Source: Vibrio zhugei
GTDB lineage: Bacteria > Pseudomonadota > Gammaproteobacteria > Enterobacterales > Vibrionaceae
Direction: 5' to 3'
Length of the DNA: 64,000 nucleotides
Assembly (NCBI RefSeq): GCF_003716875.1
Contig: NZ_CP033078.1
Span: forward strand, 1,426,001-1,490,000
Shown: piece by piece, positions 36,369 through 44,698 of the stretch
Layout of the letters: the number at the start of each line of letters is the position of its first letter
Numbering within the stretch: the first letter of the stretch is position 1
The notes under the pieces: model-generated
Databases searched by the model: none
Told to the model about the DNA's origin: nothing
What the model saw: only the letters and a program-made list of their open reading frames with translations
Translations under genes and position numbers: made by a program

Positions 36369-38093
36369 TTGTTCGCGAATCTCGTTGCGATTCTCGCGAC
36401 GCTAATGACGGTGCCCGTGCCTTTGTTAATGCCACTCATGGTCGATGAAGTATTGCTCAACAAGCCCGGAAGTGGGCTTGAAGTACTCAACCTCATTCTT
36501 CCCAGTCACTATCAAACTGCTACTGGGTACATCCTATTTGCACTGTTTCTCGTCATCATTATGCGAACCATAGGACAATTGCTCAATATTTTGCAAGGAC
36601 GTCAATTTACCTTGGTATCAAAAACCATCACCTACCGCATGCGATGCAAGATGATTGATAAATTGGGGCGAATTAGCATAAAGCAATATGAAACTCAGGG
36701 CAGTGGCGGAATCAACGCCCATTTAATTACCGATATCGAAACCATCGACCAATTTATCGGAACCACATTAAGTCGCTTCATCATTGGGTTGTTAACCGTT
36801 ACCGGCACGGCTTTGGTGTTGTTGTGGCTAGATTGGCGCCTGGGGCTATTTATTTTATGTGTTAACCCAGTCGTCATCTTTCTATCACGTCGTCTCGGCA
36901 GTAAAGTAAAACACCTGAAAAAATTAGAAAACCAATCGTTTGAACGTTTTCAAACACGCTTAGTAGAAACGCTCGACGGGATTTATCAATTGCGTGCGGC
37001 AAATCGTGAACGCATCTTTTTACAACAGTTAAAAGCTCAGGCCGATGACATCAGAAGCAGCGCAGACAAATTCGCTTGGCGCTCTGAAGCAGCAGGTCGC
37101 TTATCGTTTTTGCTGTTCTTGGTAGGCTTCGAGCTCTTTCGCGCGGTTGCCATGTTAATGGTGTTATTTAGTGATCTGTCCATTGGTGAGATTCTCGCCG
37201 TATTTAGCTATCTATGGTTCATGCTGGGTCCAGTACAAGAGTTACTGGGGATTCAGTTTTCTTGGTACGGGGCAAAAGCCGCCTTAAAGCGCATTAACCA
37301 ACTGCTCGCCTTAGAAGAAGAGCCCACTTCCATCAGTAAAGTGAATCCTTTTACGCACACCAACAAAGTCGCGGTAGAAGTTAACGACTTATCTTTTTCT
37401 TACAACCACGAGCACGCCGTGCTGAGTGCGCTAAACTTAACCATTCCCGCGGGAAAAACCGTTGCATTAGTCGGAGCCAGTGGTGGCGGAAAATCAACGC
37501 TGATTCAACTCTTAATTGGGGTCTACCAACCCACTCAAGGCCATATCTACTACAACGGCGAAAAAGCCAACGACATCAGCTTCGATGTGATTCGTGAAGA
37601 AATCGCGGTGGTCTTACAGCAGCCCGTGTTGTTCAACGACACGTTGCGCAATAACTTGACGTTAGGAGAAAACTACAGTGAAGCGGCGCTATGGCAAGCC
37701 CTCCAAGTCGCACAAATGAATGATGTGATGGAGCAGCTCACCGAAGGGTTAGACACACCGGTCGGCCGCAATGGCGTGCGGTTATCTGGCGGGCAACGAC
37801 AACGGCTCGCCATTGCCCGCATGGTCTTAAGTGATCCGAAATTTGTCATCTTAGATGAAGCGACGTCGGCACTCGATACGGCAACTGAAGCCGCTCTCCA
37901 TCACGCATTGAGTGTCTTTTTACAAGGCAGAACCACCTTAATTGTTGCCCATCGTTTGTCCGCGGTAAAACAAGCGGATTTAATCTATGTTCTTGAAGAT
38001 GGACAAATATCTCAACGAGGCACTCATAAAGAGTTGCTGAATGAAGCTGGGCTCTATCAAACATTATATGGTACAGTGCAGCATTCTGTTTAA
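36369..38093 (+). CDS. ABC exporter (fused membrane and ATPase domains), natural start interrupted by amber codon
   Basis: MsbA-type half-transporter: membrane domain of about six helices (residues 1-300) and a C-terminal ATPase with Walker A GASGGGKST, signature LSGGQRQRLAIA, Walker B FVILDEATSALD and the H-loop VAHRLS. The frame given begins at a TTG inside the first helix. In the same frame an ATG at 36297 would give MTDSQDTISVS, then TAG at 36330-36332, then LITQAKQHKSKLLFAN, which reads like the normal N-terminus with Trp (TGG) changed to TAG. The gene may therefore be a pseudogene, be rescued by suppression or reinitiation, or contain a sequencing error. Substrate unknown. Confidence 0.75.
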   Translation: MFANLVAILATLMTVPVPLLMPLMVDEVLLNKPGSGLEVLNLILPSHYQTATGYILFALFLVIIMRTIGQLLNILQGRQFTLVSKTITYRMRCKMIDKLGRISIKQYETQGSGGINAHLITDIETIDQFIGTTLSRFIIGLLTVTGTALVLLWLDWRLGLFILCVNPVVIFLSRRLGSKVKHLKKLENQSFERFQTRLVETLDGIYQLRAANRERIFLQQLKAQADDIRSSADKFAWRSEAAGRLSFLLFLVGFELFRAVAMLMVLFSDLSIGEILAVFSYLWFMLGPVQELLGIQFSWYGAKAALKRINQLLALEEEPTSISKVNPFTHTNKVAVEVNDLSFSYNHEHAVLSALNLTIPAGKTVALVGASGGGKSTLIQLLIGVYQPTQGHIYYNGEKANDISFDVIREEIAVVLQQPVLFNDTLRNNLTLGENYSEAALWQALQVAQMNDVMEQLTEGLDTPVGRNGVRLSGGQRQRLAIARMVLSDPKFVILDEATSALDTATEAALHHALSVFLQGRTTLIVAHRLSAVKQADLIYVLEDGQISQRGTHKELLNEAGLYQTLYGTVQHSV

Positions 38094-38148
38094 TCGTTTC
38101 GGGTTATATGGCGCTGAGTCAACGACCATCCCTGAAAGCGTGCCTTTT

Positions 38149-38161
38149 GTGACACTGTCAC
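38149..38161. promoter_or_regulatory. matS site (MatP target)
   Basis: GTGACACTGTCAC fits the consensus GTGAC-R-N-Y-GTCAC exactly. Intergenic, 30 bp before letA. The same 13-mer recurs at 42968. Confidence 0.85.
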
Positions 38162-38190
38162 TTAATATGAAAGAGTAGAGAACGCTACAA

Positions 38191-39435
38191 ATGTGTGATA
38201 AGACGCCCGCCATTGCGACGACGCGCCTGTGCCAAGGTTGTGATCTTCCTTTGCAGCCACAGCCGTTAGATGCTAAGCATGACGCCTACTGTCCTCGTTG
38301 TAATACGCAACTCAGTCGCGGAGGCAGCCCTTCACTTTCCGGTAATTTGGCGATTGCCATCACATGTATGTGTTTATTCATTCCCGCTTACACCATGCCT
38401 TTTCTCTCAGTACGTTTATTGGGAGTGACCATTAATGGTTCCTTATGGCATGGCATTGAGCACCTCTATAACGATGGCTTTGCCGAGTTAGCCGCCTTGG
38501 TGATGTTCTGTGCGATCATTGCCCCAGTCTTATTATGCAGTGCACTGATACTTTGCCACATCGCCTTACATAAGCGTTGGTTCATGGGGTTACGCATCGG
38601 GAGTGACATTATCTATCGACTCAAAGGCTGGGCAATGATCGATGTTTTTTTAGTCGCCATTGCGATTGCGAGTTTCAAATTAAAAGATTATGCCGATCTG
38701 ATGGTGGGCCCAGCCCTTTACGCTTTGATTATGTTACAAATCCTCACCGTGTTACTGATCAGCCGTGTGAGTATTCGTCGCTATTGGGAAGCCTGGAGAA
38801 GTGAAATCACTTATCAGCATGAAAGCAAAGATGTTCATTGCTTGTATTGTCATTTTTCGCAACCCGCGGGTACCCATTGCCAACGATGCCACCATCGCTT
38901 ACACAAACGCCGTCCTCAATCGATCGAACGAACGTGGGCCTATTTAATCGCGGCCACTGTCGCGATTTTTCCAGCGAATTTGATTCCAATTTCGATACTG
39001 CTTACTAATGGCCAGCATCTCGACGATACGATCTATTCTGGCGTCGTTTCTTTATTTAATAGTCATATGGCGGGTATTGCTATCATTATACTGATCGCCA
39101 GCATTTTAGTGCCGATGGCGAAGATCCTTGGGCTTGGATATATCTTGGTAAGCATTCAATTTAAACGCATGACCTTTGCCAAGCATCGCATGCGGATATT
39201 TTTTATTATCAAAATGATTGGTAAATGGTCGATGTTGGACTTATTTGTCATTTCTATTATGTTAACCCTTGTTGACCGTGGTCAGCTCCTGAATTTTATT
39301 CCTGGTAATGGCGCTGTCGCGTTCGGATTGGTCGTGGTATTGACACTTCTTGCCACTGAAAGCCTTGATCCTCGCTTGATGTGGGACTGTGCCGCCACCG
39401 ACGATAACACTCAAAAAAGGTCTGTTGATGAATAA
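38191..39435 (+). CDS. letA: Inner-membrane lipid-transport protein LetA (YebS/PqiA family)
   Basis: Multi-spanning inner-membrane partner of the MCE tunnel LetB, thought to load lipids for transport across the envelope. Two PqiA-like modules each begin with a zinc ribbon: C14/C17 with C34/C37, and a second CLYC...CQRC set near residue 216. Each is followed by membrane helices, with AYTMPFLSV in the first module and PANLIPISILL in the second. It is 414 aa. It starts with ATG and its stop overlaps the letB start. letA-letB-rsmF is the same order as yebS-yebT-rsmF in E. coli. Confidence 0.93.
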   Translation: MCDKTPAIATTRLCQGCDLPLQPQPLDAKHDAYCPRCNTQLSRGGSPSLSGNLAIAITCMCLFIPAYTMPFLSVRLLGVTINGSLWHGIEHLYNDGFAELAALVMFCAIIAPVLLCSALILCHIALHKRWFMGLRIGSDIIYRLKGWAMIDVFLVAIAIASFKLKDYADLMVGPALYALIMLQILTVLLISRVSIRRYWEAWRSEITYQHESKDVHCLYCHFSQPAGTHCQRCHHRLHKRRPQSIERTWAYLIAATVAIFPANLIPISILLTNGQHLDDTIYSGVVSLFNSHMAGIAIIILIASILVPMAKILGLGYILVSIQFKRMTFAKHRMRIFFIIKMIGKWSMLDLFVISIMLTLVDRGQLLNFIPGNGAVAFGLVVVLTLLATESLDPRLMWDCAATDDNTQKRSVDE

Positions 39436-42061
39436 CAATTCGAAGTCATATGAACCGGAGATTAAGCGCAGCCGGGGAATTTCCCCTCTCTGGATATTGC
39501 CGATCTTAACCATGGTTTTAGCGGGATGGCTGGTCTATAAAGCCATTAATGATGCTGGGGTGCGAGTTCAAATCCACTTTTCCAATGGACAAGGCCTAGT
39601 AGCAGGTCGAACAACGATTCGCTATCAAGGGTTAGAAGTCGGCATGGTAAGAAATATCAAACTCTCTCCGGATCTCGAGAGTATTTTTGTGGACGCGGAA
39701 ATTTATCCGGAAGCAATCAAACTTTTATCAAAAGACACCCAATTTTGGCTCGTGAAACCAAAAGCCAGTTTATCTGGGGTTTCCGGCCTTGACGCTTTGG
39801 TATCCGGAAACTACATCGCCATTCAACCAGGCGAAACGGAGACCAATAATCACCCAGACGAATACCAAGCGTTAGACAGTGCCCCCGCGAACCAAATTGC
39901 GCACCATGGCATGTCCGTACAATTAAACGCCAGCAACCTAGGCGGCCTTTCCGTCGGCTCGCAAATTGTCTATAAGAAAATTCCAATCGGTGAAGTATTA
40001 AGTTATCAGTTGGATAAAAATAATAAGTCGGTACTCATTCAGGCGTCAATCAAAGAAGATTATAAAGATGTCATTACCAACAAAAGTCGCTTCTGGAACG
40101 TGAGTGGTATCGGCGCCAATATGGGCTTTAATGGCATTGATGTACACCTAGAAAGCCTCAGTGCCCTCATCGGTGGAGCGATTGCGGTCGACTCTCCTGA
40201 TGGTGGGGAGCCGGTAAAAGAGCATGCACAATTTCACTTATATAAGAACTTAAAGACCGCTGGTCGCGGCATTCCCATTACGATCACCCTACCCGATAAT
40301 AGTCAGGTCAACCCAGATGGGTCCCCGATTATGTATCGAGGCATCGAGATTGGTCAGATTACCGACCTAAACTTTAACGATGATCGTTCACACGTCGTCG
40401 CAAGTGCCGCCGTTGAACCCGCCTTTAGTGATTTACTCACCTCTGGCACACAGTTTTTGCTAGAAGAACCGGAGCTGTCCGTTTCTGGAAGCAAGAATTT
40501 AACCAATTTCGTTAAAGGCAACTTTTTAACGTTGATTCCGAGTGAACATAAAGCCAGTGATAAAACCGTGCGTCAATTCGTCGCTAAGCGTCAAGCTGCG
40601 TTTGATAAACGCCATGCGATGAGTTTGACACTATGGGCACCCGATTCTTACGGTTTAGAAACTGGCACGCCCATTTATTATCGTGGTATCACGGTTGGGC
40701 GTGTCGTGGACGTGCAGTTACAAAAAGACAAGGTCGCCTTCTCCATCACGATTGATGATAAATATCGCCACCTCGTACGTTCACAAAATCGTTTTTACCT
40801 ATCGAGTAGTGCTCGTGCACAGCTAAGCGATGACGGCGTAAGCGTGAGCATACCACCAGCAAAACGACTATTGACGGGCTCAATCAGTTTTATGAGCGCA
40901 GGTCAAAAGCACGCTGCCAAACATTATCAATTGTATGAAAACCAGTCCTTAGCCAATTTAGCGCAGGTCAATCAAAGTGGTTCACAAGCTCTGACCTTAG
41001 TGGCCGATAAACTGCCGCCCATTAGCACGGGCAGTCCGCTGCTCTATCGAAACCTCAAAGTGGGAACAGTCACCCAATATCATTTAACCGATGCGGACGT
41101 CGAAGTCACCGTAAACATTGAGAATCAATATCGGCATTTACTGACCGAGAACACCGTGTTTTGGAACCATTCCGGCATTGACATTCAAGCGTCTTTATCT
41201 GGGATCAGTATGCAAGCGGCACCGCTACAAAGCCTGCTCAAAGGCGGAATTGAGTTTGATAATTTCAAAGGTATCGACAATCGTGTCAATGATCATTGGA
41301 AGCTCTATCCTGATTACGATCAAGCACGTCACCATGGTACAGAAGTCACCCTCGTCACTGAGGATAACCCTGACTTAAAAGTCGGTACTCCCCTCCAATA
41401 CAAAGGGGTTAACGTCGGCAAAGTCATCAGCATTGCTCCAGACTTTGCCCACCACAATGTGACGATTAAAGCCCAGATTCAGCCTGACTATAGCCAACAG
41501 CTAGCACGTGCAGGCAGCGTATTTTGGGTATCAAAAGTGAAGATCAGCTTAAAAGGCATCGATAACATCGACAAACTGTTTCATAACAGTATTTCGGTGG
41601 AGCCGGGGAATGGCGCTGCGACCACCGAGTTTTCTTTAAGTAAATCCCCTTACAAAGCGATGGGCACCACCTTTGTATTACAAAGCGCTTCTCGCCAGTC
41701 AGTCATGGTTGGCACGCCTGTGTTGTATCGTGGATTAGAAGTGGGTCACGTCAAGAAAGTCGCATTAAGCAGTCTTGCCGACAGGATCGTATCCACCATT
41801 GAAATCAAACCTCAATACGCCTATTTAGTGCGTCAAAACACCGTATTCTGGAATACGTCTGGTGTTGATGTATCGATTGGCATCAGTGGTGCGAGCGTTA
41901 AGTCAGGAACACTCGATAGCCTTATTCGTGGTGGTATCAGCTTTGCAACACCAGACAAGCAACCGCTGCTACACGCTGCCAAAGAAGGACAATCTTTCAT
42001 CCTCCATCAAAGCGCAGAAGAAGATTGGAAAGAATGGTCGACGGTTATCCCTAAACCGTAA
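39428..42061 (+). CDS. letB: MCE-family lipid tunnel protein LetB (YebT)
   Basis: Periplasm-spanning MCE protein that stacks seven MCE rings into a tunnel between the membranes. One N-terminal membrane helix (PLWILPILTMVLAGWLVYKA, about 19-38) is followed by seven MCE repeats, each with a G-x-P/T-x-(I/L)-x-Y-(R/K)-G motif such as AGRTTIRYQG, GSQIVYKK, GSPIMYRG, GTPIYYRG, GSPLLYRN, GTPLQYKG and GTPVLYRG. The length of 877 aa equals E. coli YebT. The start ATG overlaps the letA stop and has AAGGT about 7 nt upstream. A strong terminator follows. Confidence 0.95.
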   Translation: MNNNSKSYEPEIKRSRGISPLWILPILTMVLAGWLVYKAINDAGVRVQIHFSNGQGLVAGRTTIRYQGLEVGMVRNIKLSPDLESIFVDAEIYPEAIKLLSKDTQFWLVKPKASLSGVSGLDALVSGNYIAIQPGETETNNHPDEYQALDSAPANQIAHHGMSVQLNASNLGGLSVGSQIVYKKIPIGEVLSYQLDKNNKSVLIQASIKEDYKDVITNKSRFWNVSGIGANMGFNGIDVHLESLSALIGGAIAVDSPDGGEPVKEHAQFHLYKNLKTAGRGIPITITLPDNSQVNPDGSPIMYRGIEIGQITDLNFNDDRSHVVASAAVEPAFSDLLTSGTQFLLEEPELSVSGSKNLTNFVKGNFLTLIPSEHKASDKTVRQFVAKRQAAFDKRHAMSLTLWAPDSYGLETGTPIYYRGITVGRVVDVQLQKDKVAFSITIDDKYRHLVRSQNRFYLSSSARAQLSDDGVSVSIPPAKRLLTGSISFMSAGQKHAAKHYQLYENQSLANLAQVNQSGSQALTLVADKLPPISTGSPLLYRNLKVGTVTQYHLTDADVEVTVNIENQYRHLLTENTVFWNHSGIDIQASLSGISMQAAPLQSLLKGGIEFDNFKGIDNRVNDHWKLYPDYDQARHHGTEVTLVTEDNPDLKVGTPLQYKGVNVGKVISIAPDFAHHNVTIKAQIQPDYSQQLARAGSVFWVSKVKISLKGIDNIDKLFHNSISVEPGNGAATTEFSLSKSPYKAMGTTFVLQSASRQSVMVGTPVLYRGLEVGHVKKVALSSLADRIVSTIEIKPQYAYLVRQNTVFWNTSGVDVSIGISGASVKSGTLDSLIRGGISFATPDKQPLLHAAKEGQSFILHQSAEEDWKEWSTVIPKP
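40287..40294 (-). promoter_or_regulatory. KOPS-like octamer (reverse orientation)
   Basis: CCCTACCC on the plus strand is GGGTAGGG on the minus strand, reading left toward dif. It lies inside letB, so coding constraint may explain it. Confidence 0.25.
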
Positions 42062-42073
42062 CCTCTCTGCCTC

Positions 42074-42102
42074 AAAAAGCCGTCGCTCAGCGACGGCTTT
42101 TT
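42074..42102 (+). terminator. letAB terminator
   Basis: Stem GCCGTCGC / GCGACGGC with a 3-nt loop, A-run before and T-run after. Confidence 0.93.
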
Positions 42103-42174
42103 CTCTTTCTAGACTGCCACTAGTCCATCATTCAAGCTATACTAACGCCGAATTCATTGCGACAGAGAACCATT

Positions 42175-43599
42175 GTGCATTCCAACATTACATTCCCAGA
42201 GCGTTTCCTTTCTTCCATGGCGGATATTCTGCCGAGTCATTTATCAATGGAAGATTTCACTGCCGCCTGCCAGCGTCCATTGCGAAAAAGCATTCGAGTC
42301 AACACGCTCAAACTCAGTATTCAACAGTTCCAACAAATCGCACACAACCATGGATGGCAGTTAACCCCCATCCCTTGGTGTCAGGAAGGATTTTGGATTG
42401 ATGCTGATGAATCTTCTGTTTCTTTAGGCAATACGGCTGAGCATATGGCTGGTCTATTTTACATCCAAGAAGCCAGTTCAATGATGCCTGTTAGTGCACT
42501 ATTCCATCACAATACCGCACCATTGGAGGCCATACTTGATACAGCGGCAGCCCCAGGCTCAAAAACGACCCAAATAGCCGCGCTTATGGAGAACCAAGGA
42601 ATATTAGTCGCTAATGAATATTCTGCCAGTCGCGTGAAAGTACTGCATGCCAACATTGAACGCTGTGGTATTCGCAATACCGCCCTCACCAATTATGATG
42701 GTTGCGTCTTCGGTGCTTGGCTGCCTGAATACTTTGATGCGGTCTTACTTGATGCGCCATGTTCTGGTGAAGGCACCATTCGTAAAGATGCGGATGCGCT
42801 TAAAAACTGGAGTCATGAGGCCATTACATCGATCGCAACGACGCAAAAAGCCCTTATCGAGAGTGCCTTTCACGCCTTAAAACCTGGCGGTATTTTAGTC
42901 TATTCGACATGCACGTTAAGCCGAGAAGAAAACCAAGACGTGTGTGCACATTTAAAACATACTTTTGGTGACACTGTCACTTTTGACAGTTTGCACGATC
43001 TCTTCCCTGAAGCAAAAACATCACTGACGGAAGAAGGTTTTTTGCACATCTGGCCTCAAATGTACGATTGCGAAGGGTTTTTCGTTGCTCGGATTCGTAA
43101 AAATGCTTCCGTGACTCCACCTGATGTGACAAAACGTCTCGGTAAATTTCCTTTTCGTAAGGTCTCTCGAAACATGGCGAACACCATCAGTGAAGCTCTG
43201 TACAACGACTTAGGCGTCACGCTCCCCACAGATGCTCGCCTATGGGAAAGAGATAAAGACATTTGGTTGTTCCCAACCGCTCTCGAACCATTGTTAAGTG
43301 AAATGCGCTTCTCCCGCATGGGGATAAAAATTGCCGAAACCCACAAAAAAGGATTCCGCTGGCAACATCAAGTGGCGACCACACTGGTGCAAAACGATAA
43401 CACTCACCGAGTTGACATTGGTATCAACGAAGCCCGTGAGTGGTTCATGGGGCGCGATATTCGACCAGAGACGGTCTCAGGTAGTGGTGAAGTGATTGTC
43501 TGTTTTGATAATGCCGTTATTGGTCTTGGCAAATGGGTGGGAAATCGTATTAAAAATGCCCTGCCACGCGAATTGGTTCGCGATAAAACTTTCTTTTGA
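42175..43599 (+). CDS. rsmF: 16S rRNA m5C1407 methyltransferase RsmF
   Basis: SAM-dependent methyltransferase that makes m5C at position 1407 of 16S rRNA. SAM motif DTAAAPGSKTTQIA, the motif-IV Cys in LLDAPCSGEGTIRKD and the catalytic Cys in LVYSTCTLSREEN are all present, and the C-terminal extension with RMGIKIAE is typical of RsmF. The GTG start (HSNITFPERFLSSM) matches remembered Vibrio RsmF N-termini; the upstream frame adds unrelated residues. Length 474 aa. A matS site lies inside the gene at 42968-42980. It follows letB as in E. coli. Confidence 0.95.
   Translation: MHSNITFPERFLSSMADILPSHLSMEDFTAACQRPLRKSIRVNTLKLSIQQFQQIAHNHGWQLTPIPWCQEGFWIDADESSVSLGNTAEHMAGLFYIQEASSMMPVSALFHHNTAPLEAILDTAAAPGSKTTQIAALMENQGILVANEYSASRVKVLHANIERCGIRNTALTNYDGCVFGAWLPEYFDAVLLDAPCSGEGTIRKDADALKNWSHEAITSIATTQKALIESAFHALKPGGILVYSTCTLSREENQDVCAHLKHTFGDTVTFDSLHDLFPEAKTSLTEEGFLHIWPQMYDCEGFFVARIRKNASVTPPDVTKRLGKFPFRKVSRNMANTISEALYNDLGVTLPTDARLWERDKDIWLFPTALEPLLSEMRFSRMGIKIAETHKKGFRWQHQVATTLVQNDNTHRVDIGINEAREWFMGRDIRPETVSGSGEVIVCFDNAVIGLGKWVGNRIKNALPRELVRDKTFF
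42968..42980. promoter_or_regulatory. matS site (MatP target) inside rsmF
   Basis: GTGACACTGTCAC, full consensus and identical to the site at 38149. The two lie 4.8 kb apart. Confidence 0.85.
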
Positions 43600-43721
43600 G
43601 CCATAGGGCCTACCACAATGAGGTGGGTATGGCGGTCAACGTGTAGTGGACAGCTACACGTTTATGACTGCAACGAACGTGATCAAACACGATTCATACG
43701 CTGGCTACAAGATCTGTTATC

Positions 43722-43748
43722 AAGCCCATATTGATTAAATATGGGCTT
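43722..43748. terminator. Terminator between convergent rsmF and cvfB
   Basis: Perfect 11-bp stem AAGCCCATATT / AATATGGGCTT with a 5-nt loop. T-tracts on both sides are weak. Confidence 0.7.
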
Positions 43749-43766
43749 ATTTGACCATGAATCGCC

Positions 43767-44600
43767 CTACAATAACGTTAGGCCGTCAGCCGAGATCCGA
43801 ATTTTTCCCTGCTTATACAAGCCGCCAATGGTTTTCTTAAACGTGCCTTTGCTGGTTCGAAAGGTGGCAAAAATGGCATCCGGGGACGATTTATCACTCA
43901 ACGGTAAAAAGCCGCCTTTTTTCTCTAGCAGATCAAGGATCTTACTGCTCAAGTCATCCATTTTAGCAACACCTTGTTTTTGTAATGCTAAATTGATCTT
44001 GCCATCGTCACGGATCTCTTTGATATAACCTTTAAGCTTTTTACCAACAAACAACTTACCAAACACATCGGATGGGAATAGCATCCCCCAATGTTGCCCA
44101 TTGATTATGGCTTTAAAGCCCAATTCAGAACGCTCAGCGATCAACAAGTCCACTTCCTGATTCGGTTGGTAGTTTGCGGGGGTCTGATCGAGCCATTTAT
44201 TAAATTTGGTGGTCCCCACGATACGTCCCGACGCCTTGTCGCTATATACGTAGACTAAAATGGTTTGACCTTCGTACAGTTGTCCACGCTGTTCGCTATA
44301 AGGAATCAACAAATCTTTTTCTTTAATTCCCCAACTGACAAATGCGCCAACGTTGTTCACGCCTTCCACTTTCATCAATCCCCACTCACCGACTTGGGCA
44401 ATGGGCGTTTCCGTGGTAGCAGCAATCTGATTTTCCGAATCAAAGTACAAAAACGCCTCAACGTATTGACCGACTTCAATATCATCCGAAGTATAACGAT
44501 TGGGTAGCAATGCTCTGCCATACTCACCCGCATCAAGAAATACCCCAAATTCGGCTTTATTCACGACTTCTAGGCGGTTTATTCGACCTATATTCATCAT
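43767..44600 (-). CDS. cvfB: S1-like RNA-binding protein CvfB/YitL
   Basis: A 277-aa cytoplasmic protein with tandem S1-type OB folds and a C-terminal winged helix, as in the CvfB/YitL family, known as an RNA-binding virulence regulator in Gram-positives. Family blocks: EFGVFLDAGEYGRALLP, VGAFVSWGIKEKDLLIPYSEQ, YVYSDKASGRIVGTTKFNKWL and the winged-helix end TFRTSKGTFKKTIGGLYKQGKI. It starts at the first of two adjacent ATG codons; the ribosome site is weak. Divergent from the 44699 gene with a spacer of 98 bp. Its role in gammaproteobacteria is not settled. Confidence 0.88.
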   Translation of the reverse strand: MMNIGRINRLEVVNKAEFGVFLDAGEYGRALLPNRYTSDDIEVGQYVEAFLYFDSENQIAATTETPIAQVGEWGLMKVEGVNNVGAFVSWGIKEKDLLIPYSEQRGQLYEGQTILVYVYSDKASGRIVGTTKFNKWLDQTPANYQPNQEVDLLIAERSELGFKAIINGQHWGMLFPSDVFGKLFVGKKLKGYIKEIRDDGKINLALQKQGVAKMDDLSSKILDLLEKKGGFLPLSDKSSPDAIFATFRTSKGTFKKTIGGLYKQGKIRISADGLTLL

Positions 44601-44698
44601 CTAAACTGTCTCACATCAAATTTGCAGAGATTATACGTTATCTCTGTTATGCTTTCTCTAACGAAAAATAAAATAATCACTATTTTGGGGAGTATTAG

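Noticed and set aside
43618..43734. 38-codon ORF after rsmF (MRWVWRSTCSGQLHVY...)
   Set aside because: Its stop lies inside the rsmF/cvfB terminator hairpin and it has no clear ribosome site; probably chance.
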